Assembly (NCBI GenBank): GCA_018432615.1
Contig: JAHDSQ010000011.1
Coordinates: 62,001-126,000, forward strand
From: Clostridia bacterium
Lineage (GTDB): Bacteria; Bacillota; Peptococcia; DRI-13; SM3-B62
Direction: 5' to 3'
Length of the DNA stretch: 64,000 bases
In this document: in pieces, positions 42,263 through 51,447 of the stretch
How positions within the stretch are numbered: position 1 is the stretch's first letter
How the letters are laid out: each line of letters starts with the position of its first letter
Translations under genes and position numbers: made by a program
The notes under the pieces: model-generated
Database searches by the model: none
Told to the model about the DNA's origin: nothing
What the model saw: the letters and a program-made list of their open reading frames with translations, nothing else

Positions 42263-43042
42263 CTATCCATACATTTGGGGATTACGGTCAGCAAAACAAT
42301 TCATATACCTCCGTGTCCTCTTAACTAAGCTAAAATCTATCTCCGCGCAAAGAGTCCCCTCCTGTTCATCGCCCTCTATAAGAATATTTCCTTCCGGTCC
42401 AACTACCGTCGAGTGTCCAAAAAACTCGACCTGTTTTTCAACTCCTGCCCTGTTAACTGCTGCCACGAAAAACTGGTTTTCAATGGCTCGCGCCCGTAAT
42501 AACGTCTGCCAATGCTGCAACCTAGGGTGAGGCCATTGAGCCGGTACGAAAAGCAGTTCAATCCCATCTAGGGCCAAGGCACGCGCTAATTCCGGGAACC
42601 GCAATTCATAGCAAATCATTACTCCGCATTTCACACCGTCGAGAATGAAAGTAACCCGCTCGCTCCCTTTATGCAGACACTTATCTTCTTTCATTAAACC
42701 AAAAAGGTGCCCCTTATCATAACGGGCCACTTCCTTTCCGTTTCGATCATATACATAACAAGTGTTGTAAAGCCGGCCCTCTCTTAAATCAGCAACAGAT
42801 CCCGCAACGATGTTCACAGAATATTTTGCTGCCAGTTCTCCCAGCATTGAGGCACTGGGTTTACCAAAACGATCGGCTAAACTCTCTAATTCCTCCAGTG
42901 CTAATCCGGTGTTCCACATTTCAGGTAAAACAATCACATCCGGCTTATTGACGGCGGCTTTCTTAACCTGCTTAATAATATTCTCTTGATTTTTCTCAGG
43001 ATTCCCCAAGACAATATCCGTTTGTACCAACGCCAGCTTCAT
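42263..43042 (-). CDS. nitrilase-superfamily carbon-nitrogen hydrolase (omega-amidase-like)
   Basis: The 259-residue product has the catalytic triad of the superfamily: Glu in VLPEMWNTG, Lys in ARYDKGHLFG and Cys in VMICYELRFPEL. These short enzymes commonly hydrolyse small amides such as alpha-ketoglutaramate (omega-amidase). The ATG at 43042 is eight bases after GGGAG; the ATG at 43048 overlaps the stop of the hydrogenase-like gene. The overlap suggests cotranscription and translational coupling with it. Confidence 0.9.
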   Translation of the reverse strand: MKLALVQTDIVLGNPEKNQENIIKQVKKAAVNKPDVIVLPEMWNTGLALEELESLADRFGKPSASMLGELAAKYSVNIVAGSVADLREGRLYNTCYVYDRNGKEVARYDKGHLFGLMKEDKCLHKGSERVTFILDGVKCGVMICYELRFPELARALALDGIELLFVPAQWPHPRLQHWQTLLRARAIENQFFVAAVNRAGVEKQVEFFGHSTVVGPEGNILIEGDEQEGTLCAEIDFSLVKRTRRYMNCFADRNPQMYG

Positions 43043-43044
43043 GA

Positions 43045-44358
43045 TCATCGCTCCCGCTTTTCGTATTGGTTCATCGACGGCGGCATTTTTTTGGCTAAAT
43101 CAACCATTCTTTCGGCCAGTCCTGAGACATTTTCCCGCAACTTGATAATGCAATCTAACTCATCCGCCTTACCCCGTACAATATCCTCGGCCAAGGCCCT
43201 ACAAGTAGGGGCACCACAGGCTCCGCAATCCAAGCCGGGCAAATCCTCGGTAATCTCCTCTATTTCCCCCATTTTTTTAATGGCTTTTACCATATCCTCG
43301 TCTAAACGCAAGACATTCTGAGGAGTAATAGGTTTATCGTAGACAAAACCATCAGCTAATTCCGCAGAAACTTGAGGCAACTCCCCGGTAATGCCTTCAC
43401 TCAACTTGCTGATACGTTCCTTAGCCATAAAAGGATTCTCCACTGTTAAAGGCCCTCCGACACATCCTCCTGAACAGGCCAAAGCCTCTATAAAATCGAC
43501 TTCCTTCAATTTTCCCATCATAGCGTCCTCTAATACCCTTGTCACATTGGTCAAACCGTCAACAGATATATGACGTCTATCCTTTATAAGCCTTGATTCA
43601 CCGCCGCTAATGGCCCAGCCTATTCCGGCTGATGTTGACTTCTGCAACACCTTGTTCATTTTTTCTTCCTTGATTTTTTCAAGCAGCGGCCCATAAATAT
43701 CGGAGATCGCCAATACGCCGTCCACGTTTGACTTCTCTTTACCGAGAGGATTTTTAACAATCGTAAATTTTGCAGCACACGGCGAAATGAAAAAAACCCC
43801 AATGTCTTCTCTGGCATAGCCTTCCGCAGCCAATTCCTCCTTGACCATATAAGCCGCGACTTCCATAGGGGAATCCACCGGCAAAATATGGTCAACCAGT
43901 TCGGGATAACGAATCCTTATCAGCCTCATCACTGTTGGACACGCTGAGGATATCACCGGTTTGGGCAGGTCATGCTCTTTTAGATATCGTTCTGTAACCT
44001 TCGATACTATCTCTGCCCCTCTGGCCACCTCCCAAACTTTAAAAAAGCCCAATCCATACAGACCGGAAATTATCTTATCTACAGAAACATTGCCCTTGAA
44101 CTGCCCATAAAGGGACGGTGCCGGAATTGCTACCGGATAACGAAACTTTTTAATTTCCTCTAAAGAATCAGTAATAGCGGTTTTCGCATGATGAGGACAA
44201 ATTCTAATACACTCTCCGCAGTCAATGCATCGTTCATCAATTATTTTAGCTTTACCATCCCGTACCCTGATGGCTTCTGTAGGACAGTGCTTAATACAAT
44301 TTGTGCATCCCTTACATTTATCTTTGTCCAGCGTTACCGCATGAATTAAAGAACCCAT
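43045..44358 (-). CDS. [FeFe]-hydrogenase-like iron-sulfur protein (HfsB/sensory type)
   Basis: The 437-residue product begins with two [4Fe-4S] ferredoxin motifs (Cys 15, 18, 21, 25 and 44, 47, 50, 54), continues with the H-cluster domain whose cysteines are in SSACP, ISPCAAKF and LACSGGCVGGP, and ends with a C-terminal extra cluster motif DCGACGAPTC ... DC (about 378-405). This layout matches the putative sensory [FeFe]-hydrogenases (HfsB-like) that lack the accessory maturation-linked subunits and are thought to sense redox or H2. The H-cluster motif variants differ from the TSCCPxW form of energy-producing enzymes. It lies directly downstream of an anti-sigma-type HATPase gene. Confidence 0.86.
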   Translation of the reverse strand: MGSLIHAVTLDKDKCKGCTNCIKHCPTEAIRVRDGKAKIIDERCIDCGECIRICPHHAKTAITDSLEEIKKFRYPVAIPAPSLYGQFKGNVSVDKIISGLYGLGFFKVWEVARGAEIVSKVTERYLKEHDLPKPVISSACPTVMRLIRIRYPELVDHILPVDSPMEVAAYMVKEELAAEGYAREDIGVFFISPCAAKFTIVKNPLGKEKSNVDGVLAISDIYGPLLEKIKEEKMNKVLQKSTSAGIGWAISGGESRLIKDRRHISVDGLTNVTRVLEDAMMGKLKEVDFIEALACSGGCVGGPLTVENPFMAKERISKLSEGITGELPQVSAELADGFVYDKPITPQNVLRLDEDMVKAIKKMGEIEEITEDLPGLDCGACGAPTCRALAEDIVRGKADELDCIIKLRENVSGLAERMVDLAKKMPPSMNQYEKRER

Positions 44359-44368
44359 TTTATTATAA

Positions 44369-44815
44369 CTAGCCTCCCTTGTAGAGCACCATCGTCACAG
44401 TCGTACCTACATCCTCCCGCGACTCTATCTCGAATTCGTCTGCGCAATTACGCATATTTGGCAGTCCCATTCCGGCACCAAAGCCCATCTCCCGGACCTG
44501 CTCGGGTGCCGTGGAAAAACCTTCCTTCATGGCAAGTGCCACATCCGGTATCCCGGGGCCTTCGTCTTTTGCCACCAGCACTACCTTCTCCGGATATATT
44601 TTTACTTTTAATGAACCGCCCAAAGAATGAATAACAATATTCATTTCCGCTTCATAAGTCGCTATGGCGGCACAACGAATAGTGCTTCCCGTAAAACCTA
44701 AACGCAATAACTTCTTTTTTATTTTTGAACTCGCCTCTCCGGCTCTCACGAAATCTCCGCGTTCAATCTCAAAGAATAGTTCTATGGGCGTTATCTCACT
44801 CTTTCCCTCAGTCAT
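44369..44815 (-). CDS. HATPase domain protein, anti-sigma factor-like
   Basis: The 148-residue product is a GHKL ATPase without a histidine phosphotransfer part: N box in IATYEAEMNIVIHS, G1 box KDEGPGIPD and G2 box GFGAGMGLPNM. This is the RsbW/SpoIIAB-like form that binds a partner, such as a sigma factor or antagonist, and may phosphorylate it. It is followed by the [FeFe]-hydrogenase-like gene with an 11-base gap and preceded by cheW. In other Clostridia similar proteins accompany sensory hydrogenases; the target here is unknown. Confidence 0.86.
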   Translation of the reverse strand: MTEGKSEITPIELFFEIERGDFVRAGEASSKIKKKLLRLGFTGSTIRCAAIATYEAEMNIVIHSLGGSLKVKIYPEKVVLVAKDEGPGIPDVALAMKEGFSTAPEQVREMGFGAGMGLPNMRNCADEFEIESREDVGTTVTMVLYKGG

Positions 44816-44826
44816 CTTATCATTTC

Positions 44827-45285
44827 CTAACCTTCCATTTCAACTTTGAGCCGATCTTTTTCCTGGCCTGTAAAAGTACCCGCCATATCAAGTATGATTA
44901 TTAATCTGGCATCAACCTTGCCGATACCGACTATCCCTGAATCAGATGTACTCTTGTTTATAACATTTGGCAGTTCTATCGCTTCCTCGTCGATACTTAT
45001 CACTTCAGATACTTCGTCAATGATAATACCAACAGCCTGCTCACCTATATCGGTAATAATGATCCGGCTATTTTGACCAATAGCCGAACTCTGATAGCCG
45101 AATTTCCTCTTTAAATCAATGATCGGTATAACCCTTCCTCTTAAACTAATAACACCCTCTATCATTTCGGATGCCTGGGGAATCTTAGTTATTTCCTGCA
45201 TTTGAATAATCTCAAAAACATCTTTAATGTCAATCCCATATTCTTCAGTGCCAATTTGAAATACAACCACCTGTTTATTAGCCAT
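44827..45285 (-). CDS. chemotaxis-type scaffold protein CheW
   Basis: CheW links chemoreceptors to the kinase CheA. The product (152 residues) has the two-subdomain SH3-like CheW fold with VFQIGTEEYGIDIKDVFEI, GVISLRGRVIPIIDLK and ARLIIILDM. The ATG at 45285 follows AAGGAG. The gene is upstream of the HATPase and hydrogenase genes on the same strand; no CheA, receptor or methyltransferase gene is in the window, so it may act outside classical chemotaxis. Confidence 0.92.
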   Translation of the reverse strand: MANKQVVVFQIGTEEYGIDIKDVFEIIQMQEITKIPQASEMIEGVISLRGRVIPIIDLKRKFGYQSSAIGQNSRIIITDIGEQAVGIIIDEVSEVISIDEEAIELPNVINKSTSDSGIVGIGKVDARLIIILDMAGTFTGQEKDRLKVEMEG

Positions 45286-45445
45286 CCCTCTCACTCCTTA
45301 TATACTATTTTTGTTAACTCTTTATTCTGTTTATTTTTTCCCTTTATGTAATTCTCCCTTCATTACCCGGTTTCCTGCCGCATTGTATTTTCACACAGGT
45401 TTCTTGGTTAGTAATAATATTTTTTAAGAAGGTTTTGATATTTGC

Positions 45446-45474
45446 TTGGAGAATAAATAACTCATTAGTATAAT
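45446..45474 (+). promoter_or_regulatory. promoter of the small membrane protein gene
   Basis: TTGGAG at 45446-45451 and TATAAT at 45469-45474 are separated by 17 bases; the start codon is 42 bases downstream. Confidence 0.6.
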
Positions 45475-45515
45475 AATATCACTAAAAACAATTCCGTTCA
45501 AAAGGGAGGATTATC

Positions 45516-45785
45516 GTGGGTGACATCGATTGGAAACAATTTCTAATTATGATCATTGTAGCTGCCATTCTTGGTGTGTTGCTACGTTTAGGCATCAATC
45601 TCCTCGAATCGCGAAAAATGATCAAAGATCTGGAAAAATATTTCGGTAAAAAACTGCCGCTCAATAAAAAAGGGAACGGCGAAATCGATTGGAACAAAGT
45701 TCTGAAAATGTTACGCAAGGAACCTACCACAGAAAAAGTTGCCCACTGGAAAGTATTAGTAAAAAAAAGATTGAAAGGCATCTAA
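45516..45785 (+). CDS. small membrane protein of unknown function
   Basis: The 89-residue product has one N-terminal membrane span (about 8-27) followed by a cytoplasmic, Lys-rich, helical part. I do not recognise it. The GTG at 45516 follows GGGAGG. It is an isolated plus-strand gene between cheW and the two-component system genes; its stop lies within a strong terminator hairpin. Confidence 0.7.
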   Translation: MGDIDWKQFLIMIIVAAILGVLLRLGINLLESRKMIKDLEKYFGKKLPLNKKGNGEIDWNKVLKMLRKEPTTEKVAHWKVLVKKRLKGI

Positions 45786-45803
45786 AAAAGGTGCCTTTCA
45801 ATC
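45769..45803. terminator. bidirectional terminator overlapping the end of the small membrane protein gene
   Basis: GATTGAAAGGCA (45769-45780) and TGCCTTTCAATC (45792-45803) form a perfect 12-bp stem; the TAA stop at 45783-45785 lies in the loop. TTTTT follows on the plus strand and eight T on the minus strand, so it also ends the response-regulator transcript. Confidence 0.92.
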
Positions 45804-45833
45804 TTTTTCATCCTATAAAGCGGAATAACTATG

Positions 45834-46529
45834 TCACACTTTGCTCCTAATCATATATCCCACACCACTACAGGTAACAATATACTCCGGATTACTGGAA
45901 TCCTTTTCTATCTTTTGCCTTAACCGACCGATACTAACCCTTAAATAATGTGTACAATCACGGTAATCCTCGCCCCAAATAGCCAGCATCAACTCTTCGT
46001 GAGGTACAACTTTATCTAGATTATTCACCAAATAATTGAGCACCTTAAATTCCGTCGGGGTCAAATGTATGGTTTGATCGTCGACACTAACCGCCCTTTG
46101 CGTCATATCAACAACCATTTTCCCTATCTTAATCTTATCCGACTGAACATGGGAGATGTTAGCCTTAGCCCTGCGCATAACTGCGTTGATCCTCGCCAGC
46201 AGTTCGTCTACAGCAAAAGGTTTTGTGATATAATCATCGCCCCCGGCATTCAACCCTTCCACCGCATCCTGAATATCGTTCTTGGCCGTAATCATCACTA
46301 TCGGGACATCCGAACCCTCCCTTATCCTGCGACACACTTCAAGTCCATCAATTTTCGGGAGCATTATGTCCAGGACAATAACATCTGGCTTGACTTTCTC
46401 AAACTGTTCCAGCGCGTCGATCCCATTCGTAGCCGACACCACCTCAAACCCGCTTGCACGCAGGTTTGCTCTCACAAATCGTAAAATATTAGACTCGTCC
46501 TCTACCACTAATGCTAAAGGTCTTTTCAT
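45834..46529 (-). CDS. OmpR/PhoB-family response regulator
   Basis: The 231-residue product has a receiver domain (acid pocket Glu10-Asp11, phosphorylated Asp54 in IVLDIMLP, Lys in ITKPF) and a winged-helix DNA-binding domain (LTPTEFKVLNYLV ... RVSIGRLRQKIE). It is the partner of the histidine kinase just upstream. Its ribosome site GGAGGGGG lies inside the end of the kinase gene, which suggests coupled translation. KdpE/PhoB-like genes have many possible targets; none is marked here. Confidence 0.93.
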   Translation of the reverse strand: MKRPLALVVEDESNILRFVRANLRASGFEVVSATNGIDALEQFEKVKPDVIVLDIMLPKIDGLEVCRRIREGSDVPIVMITAKNDIQDAVEGLNAGGDDYITKPFAVDELLARINAVMRRAKANISHVQSDKIKIGKMVVDMTQRAVSVDDQTIHLTPTEFKVLNYLVNNLDKVVPHEELMLAIWGEDYRDCTHYLRVSIGRLRQKIEKDSSNPEYIVTCSGVGYMIRSKV

Positions 46530-46530
46530 T

Positions 46531-49236
46531 TTAAGAACCCCCTCCGTTTTTCACTGGAATTGTAAAATTAAAGCAACTTCCTTTCCCTACAACGCTTTCC
46601 ACCCATAACTTTCCGCCATGAGCGTTTATAATCCCTTTGGCAATTGATAACCCTACCCCACTGCCACTTATTTTGTTAACCGTTGCACTGTCTACTCGAT
46701 AAAACCTTCCAAAGATTGCTTCGTAGTGCTCAGGCTCAATACCGATTCCTTTATCTATGACACTAACCATCACCGTCTTCTTATCCAGTAAATATTTTGT
46801 CTCTATTCTAATCTCGGCTTTTTCCGGTGAGTATTTTATACCGTTTTCAATAAGATTGGATAATACCTGTTCAATCCTTACCTTATCAATATCTACCAAA
46901 GGCACCTCTCTTTCTTGCTCCACATAAAACTCCACATCAGTTCTCCTTTGTTTATATCTTTCTACAAAACCTTGAATAACCCTCCGAATATCCAGCACCT
47001 CTTTATCCAGGTAGAGAACACCCGCCTCTATTTTGGACATATCCATGACATTTTTGATTAAATCAGTCAACCGTTTGCTCTCCTCGACTATGACCCTGAT
47101 GAATTTTTCTTTCTCTTTTTCATGCAAATCAATGTCCTTGCGCAAAAGCGATTCGGCGTTTCCCCTGATAGACGTGAGCGGGGTACAAAGTTCATGTGAA
47201 ACAGTAGAAAGTATAGAGTTCTTAAGGATCTCAACTCCCTTTTCCTTGGTAATATCCCTGAAGATATAACCATAGCCAATGAAAGCACCATCCGACAACA
47301 CAGGAAAACCCGTAATGGAATAATAGTAAGCCTTATCGTCAATCCTCAAGGAACCTTCGCGCTGTAAGAAAACGCGCTGATGCAAAAAATCACTATGCAA
47401 GTCCATAAAGGGTATGTCTGTATCCATATTGTTTAAAACCTTTAAGATTTCCTTGAACGATGTACCTTGCCAGCCGTCGCTACTTAGATTGAACATTTTT
47501 TGCAACAACTGATTGACATAAATAATCTGCCCCTTATGGTCAAAGAGGGCTAGACCCTCATTCATACTATTCATTACAGCCAAAAACATATCGTGCTCTT
47601 CATTGATGTTGTTAAACAGGGTCACATTTGTTATCACGACTCCGAGTTGATTGCAAATCGCCTGCAGCATAATCATCTGTTCATCGCTGAAATGATTGGC
47701 GGTATTACCGGCCAACATGACCGTACCCAAAATCCTGTTTTTATTTATTATCGGCACACATATTAATGACCGTGAATCTTCTTTTTTTGATAACCCTTCA
47801 TCGTCCCCTTGACCATCTTTTAAATCGTTTACAATTAGGGGCCTGGAGTTGGCAATTACCCATCTGCGATAACGCTCCGTACGAGCTGCAAAAGATGCTT
47901 TCTCATCTGCCAAGTATTCATTGTGCCAAATTGACTGCTCTATTTTTTCCCCTTCCTCCTCATAAACAACAATACTCAGTATATCAAAACGAAAGAGTTT
48001 ATCAATTTCCCGCAATACCCTCTTTAGCACGTATTTCAAATTGTCCGTATTACTGACCGACGAAGCTACGGCGTACAAGGCCGACAACTCCCGGTTTTTG
48101 ACAACGAGCTCTTTTGTTCGTTCAATAATTCTTGCCTCCAGTTCTTCACTGTGCATTCTCAATAAGGTGTTTATTTCGTACATGCTTGCCGCCATATAAT
48201 TAAACCTGTCACCCAGCATTTTTATTTCCACCGGCAGACTGTAAGACTCTAAATCAACACGGAAAGTGATATCACCGTAGGATATTTTCTGACAAGCCTT
48301 GTATAGCTCTGAAATGGGCTGGGCGATGTTTAGGACTAGCAATCTCCTAACAATAACCACGACTGCAGCACATAAAAAAAGTAAAATCAAAGATAAGCCG
48401 GCGGCGCCGATTAAAGGCAAATTCACCTCTCTAATGGGAGCAGAACTCCACATACCCCATTCAGGATTTTGAATAAAAGAGTATCCCGCTATCTCCTTAC
48501 GCCGATATTCCGGCGAAAAATATTCCTGCGAAATACTGGTCCTAAACGGCAGTTTTGGCATGATATCAGCGACTATTTTGTCGGCAACCCCTGCCGAAGT
48601 GCCTAAATAGTCTACCACTTTGCCTCTACTGTCAAATATGACAGAATACCCGGAGGGATAAGTTTTAGCCTGGTGCAGTAAATTGTCAACGTAATTCCAA
48701 TCCAGTACACCCACGACAAACCCGCAATAAGTACCGCCATATTTCCATATTGGTACGGCGAGCAGCATCTTTTTATTTTTCCCGTCAGTAATAACGGGAC
48801 TAAGATAAGGTTCATTTCTATTAATAAATTCATCATAACCAATATTTGAAAATAAAAGACTTGTTATTTCCATACCCTTGGAATAAGGCACACGATACAT
48901 CTCAGTACTGGCACGAACCCCCGAAAGTTCCATGTATATTTCTGAAAAACCCTCATAATGACAATCAACCTCAGTTATCAAATCGTTTAAAACCAGCAAT
49001 AATACATCAGACTGAGCAATTTGTTTCGCCAGAGTATCGATAGCCAAAACGTGTAAATCCATAAAATAATTAATTTGCTCTGAAACCCTGTTAGCTGAAG
49101 CAAGGTGCTCCGCTTTTAATTCTTTTCCTTTTTTTGTAATATTATAAATGGACATAAAGCCAAGCAGCAAGAGAGGTATCAATACCAGAACCGCTATTAT
49201 ACTGACATAATGGGTTATGTTGTAGCTTTTTTTCAA
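46531..49236 (-). CDS. sensor histidine kinase with extracellular, HAMP, GAF and PAS domains
   Basis: The 901-residue product has a membrane span (about 10-30), a large extracellular sensor region (Cache-like, about 35-270), a second span (about 277-300), a HAMP domain and coiled coil (about 300-380), a GAF domain (about 385-545), a PAS domain (about 553-665) and the kinase core with phospho-accepting His681 in VSHELCTPL and ATP site N box IENGIKYSP, G1 DKGIGIE, G2 GSGVGLSI. A TTG start at 49236 follows GGGGGAG. The signal is not known; the GAF and PAS domains suggest that intracellular redox or ligand cues are added to an external one. It is followed by its response regulator after 1 base. 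Confidence 0.92.
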   Translation of the reverse strand: MKKSYNITHYVSIIAVLVLIPLLLLGFMSIYNITKKGKELKAEHLASANRVSEQINYFMDLHVLAIDTLAKQIAQSDVLLLVLNDLITEVDCHYEGFSEIYMELSGVRASTEMYRVPYSKGMEITSLLFSNIGYDEFINRNEPYLSPVITDGKNKKMLLAVPIWKYGGTYCGFVVGVLDWNYVDNLLHQAKTYPSGYSVIFDSRGKVVDYLGTSAGVADKIVADIMPKLPFRTSISQEYFSPEYRRKEIAGYSFIQNPEWGMWSSAPIREVNLPLIGAAGLSLILLFLCAAVVVIVRRLLVLNIAQPISELYKACQKISYGDITFRVDLESYSLPVEIKMLGDRFNYMAASMYEINTLLRMHSEELEARIIERTKELVVKNRELSALYAVASSVSNTDNLKYVLKRVLREIDKLFRFDILSIVVYEEEGEKIEQSIWHNEYLADEKASFAARTERYRRWVIANSRPLIVNDLKDGQGDDEGLSKKEDSRSLICVPIINKNRILGTVMLAGNTANHFSDEQMIMLQAICNQLGVVITNVTLFNNINEEHDMFLAVMNSMNEGLALFDHKGQIIYVNQLLQKMFNLSSDGWQGTSFKEILKVLNNMDTDIPFMDLHSDFLHQRVFLQREGSLRIDDKAYYYSITGFPVLSDGAFIGYGYIFRDITKEKGVEILKNSILSTVSHELCTPLTSIRGNAESLLRKDIDLHEKEKEKFIRVIVEESKRLTDLIKNVMDMSKIEAGVLYLDKEVLDIRRVIQGFVERYKQRRTDVEFYVEQEREVPLVDIDKVRIEQVLSNLIENGIKYSPEKAEIRIETKYLLDKKTVMVSVIDKGIGIEPEHYEAIFGRFYRVDSATVNKISGSGVGLSIAKGIINAHGGKLWVESVVGKGSCFNFTIPVKNGGGS

Positions 49237-49420
49237 AGCAACTCCCCCTGTGTTTCTATTAATTCGTGAGCATAGTATGCCTTTATTCGCTTATTTTGAA
49301 TACTAATCCTTTTTTTTAATAGTCGCAACATTTTTTGGTCATCTTTCTTCTCAACGAAAATGTTGTATTAAAAAATCCAGCTCACGAAGGTCTCTTTTCT
49401 ACAAATATCGTATAATTCCT

Positions 49421-49450
49421 GCATAAAGTATTTATATAAATACTTTATGC
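49421..49450. repeat. perfect 30-bp AT-rich palindrome
   Basis: Bases 49421-49450 equal their own reverse complement; the left half reads GCATAAAGTATTTAT. It begins 2 bases after the stop codon of the Mrr-like membrane protein gene and about 190 bases upstream of the histidine kinase start codon. No T-run follows, so it is not a standard terminator. Confidence 0.9.
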
Positions 49451-49452
49451 TC

Positions 49453-50331
49453 CTAAAATGACAGTTCTTTTTTAATATCTCGTTTGTCCTTTATAAAAGA
49501 CACAACAGCCATAATAACAAGTATTGTACCAAAAAGAAGGTTCCAACTCTCAAACCCGATTTTTAAACGAGTCATGGCCAAAAGAATTAAACCATAAAAA
49601 AAGTAGTTGCGGCTTTTATTGGCCTGCAGGGCTTGTTCTCTGAGTACGGAAAACTTTCTCTCCCTTTTTTCTGCCTCATGCTTTAAAATGGCATCCAATT
49701 CCGTATCGGAAGGACATAGACAGCTATCGGAAACTATTTTTTTCATTTCCTTACCTTCGAAAAGCTTTAAAACTAGGTCATACTGTTCTGCCAAAGCAGC
49801 TGTGTTCTTACTGAAAACGCCGTCGGTTATGACTCGAACTTGTTTTATCCCGCGCTCATGGCAGGCACGTAAAACTCTAAATAGTTCTCTTTTTTCTACA
49901 ACCTCATTTTCCCCGGCAAATACGTATACGACTTGCAATTTCTCTTTATTGTACTCACCCTCCAGTGCCTTATCCGTACAACGCAAATCCTTGACGTGAT
50001 ACTTCCTTGTAATACTTTCCTGCAAAATACTCAGTATCTCCTGTTGTGAACACCGTTCCAGTCTTCTTCTGAATTCCCTGTTATGTAAGCTTTCTCGGCA
50101 CTTTTTTATTAGTGCCTTATTGTCTCTTTCCTTTACCGCAAACAAAGTGAAAACGCAGGATAAAAAAAGAATAATACTCTTCCATAACAACTCGATGTAG
50201 GTCACCGTTCTTGCGCTAACTGCAAACAGCAAAACAACAAAAATCAGCAAAACATTAAACAGTGGCACACCGGGCGGGGTATGGATCTGCGCCCGGCAAT
50301 AATCCATCAGCTGCTTATTTTTAATACCCAT
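49453..50331 (-). CDS. membrane protein with a possible degenerate Mrr-like nuclease domain
   Basis: The 292-residue product has two N-terminal membrane spans (about 22-40 and 46-66), a cytoplasmic region and two further hydrophobic segments near the C-terminus (about 243-258 and 262-278). The middle (about 120-200) with QVVYVFAG, ...ACHERGIKQVRVITDGVFSKNTAALAEQYDLVLKLFEG resembles the end of Mrr_cat restriction domains (TNGxFT...A...LxDG), but no full catalytic set is visible. The ATG at 50331 follows GAGGGGG. It may be an unclassified membrane protein instead. Confidence 0.5.
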   Translation of the reverse strand: MGIKNKQLMDYCRAQIHTPPGVPLFNVLLIFVVLLFAVSARTVTYIELLWKSIILFLSCVFTLFAVKERDNKALIKKCRESLHNREFRRRLERCSQQEILSILQESITRKYHVKDLRCTDKALEGEYNKEKLQVVYVFAGENEVVEKRELFRVLRACHERGIKQVRVITDGVFSKNTAALAEQYDLVLKLFEGKEMKKIVSDSCLCPSDTELDAILKHEAEKRERKFSVLREQALQANKSRNYFFYGLILLAMTRLKIGFESWNLLFGTILVIMAVVSFIKDKRDIKKELSF

Positions 50332-50398
50332 GGCTAAAACCCCCTCACACCTGCTATTATCCCCAAAACACAGGATAACTAAGCCTGGCTTGCGAGAG

Positions 50399-51340
50399 CT
50401 AGCTCATATCGATCCCCTTAGAGGTGACAAAGGGTTGGAATAACTGTTTTTTAACCTTCATTTCTTTATCCATGATCAACATGCCGTTATGCAAAAAGCG
50501 ATCCTTCACAAAATAGCGAAGATCCATCAAACTGCCTATCCACTCGTCTTCTTCATTCCGACAGTCGATATGATACAGCGGAGTAAACTCGGAAAACAGT
50601 TTTCCTAAATTCGTCCCCAAAATAATATTCTTCATTTCATCGGTGATACACTTCAGCGAACAGATGATTTTGAACCTTCCCGTTATTATGTCTACCGAAC
50701 CAACAAGCCTTTCACGAGAAATATTAACGACAAAGTCCCAAGCAAAAGGATTACGCATCGCGGGAAAAGTTATTATCTCCAATTCCGAACCATTGTTTTG
50801 CAGCTTTCTTCGCACTCTACCCCTAGCCACCAAACGCATCAACAGACGGATGAGAATATATGTCGGCGGCATCATTGTCAATAGTACGTCAAAATCAGTC
50901 CCTCTCCCATACACAATAGACAAGAGCATCATGCCAAAAAGAATCGGATCAAATAATGTCAGTAGATTCAGGGTCCACATCCTCTTATTGAGCGGCCAAA
51001 GAATCTTTACCCCGTAGGAATTAAACAAATCGAGAAAGGTATGAGACAAAGCCCCCCAAAAGGCCCATATTGCCAACGTGGTAAAGGAATACGCCGGATA
51101 AACCATATTCAGCACCAAACCCAGGCTAAGAGCTATTAAGGCCAGTCCGGGAATCGAATGCGAGAAACCCCTATGCTGCCTCAAATAAGCAAACTCTCCC
51201 CGTAAGTACGCAACAATATCAATATCAGGCATTACCGCTCCCAGGGTCGATGCCACCACCAACCCGTTGGAGAAAGAAAGAGGCCCTCCCGCTTTGCATC
51301 CGACGGCAAGGCCCACGATAGCATGAGTAATTGGATCCAT
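50399..51340 (-). CDS. DUF457 (YdjM-like) membrane-bound metal-dependent hydrolase family protein
   Basis: The product (314 residues) starts with MDPITHAIVGLAVG and has four or more membrane spans; the HRGFSHSIPGL, GALSHTFLDLFNSYG and DIDIV motifs give the His/Asp set of the DUF457/YdjM family. The C-terminal half is a soluble extension of about 150 residues. Function is unknown; the family includes LexA-controlled and phospholipid-related proteins. The ATG at 51340 is preferred to the GTG one codon upstream. Confidence 0.85.
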   Translation of the reverse strand: MDPITHAIVGLAVGCKAGGPLSFSNGLVVASTLGAVMPDIDIVAYLRGEFAYLRQHRGFSHSIPGLALIALSLGLVLNMVYPAYSFTTLAIWAFWGALSHTFLDLFNSYGVKILWPLNKRMWTLNLLTLFDPILFGMMLLSIVYGRGTDFDVLLTMMPPTYILIRLLMRLVARGRVRRKLQNNGSELEIITFPAMRNPFAWDFVVNISRERLVGSVDIITGRFKIICSLKCITDEMKNIILGTNLGKLFSEFTPLYHIDCRNEEDEWIGSLMDLRYFVKDRFLHNGMLIMDKEMKVKKQLFQPFVTSKGIDMS

Positions 51341-51447
51341 CACTGCACCCCTAACTGCTTATCCACATTTAGACCATTATATCACGGCACTGTGGCTCGG
51401 ATTACTGGTACATCTTAGGAATGCAGGCAAGAAATTCATCGGTAGCT

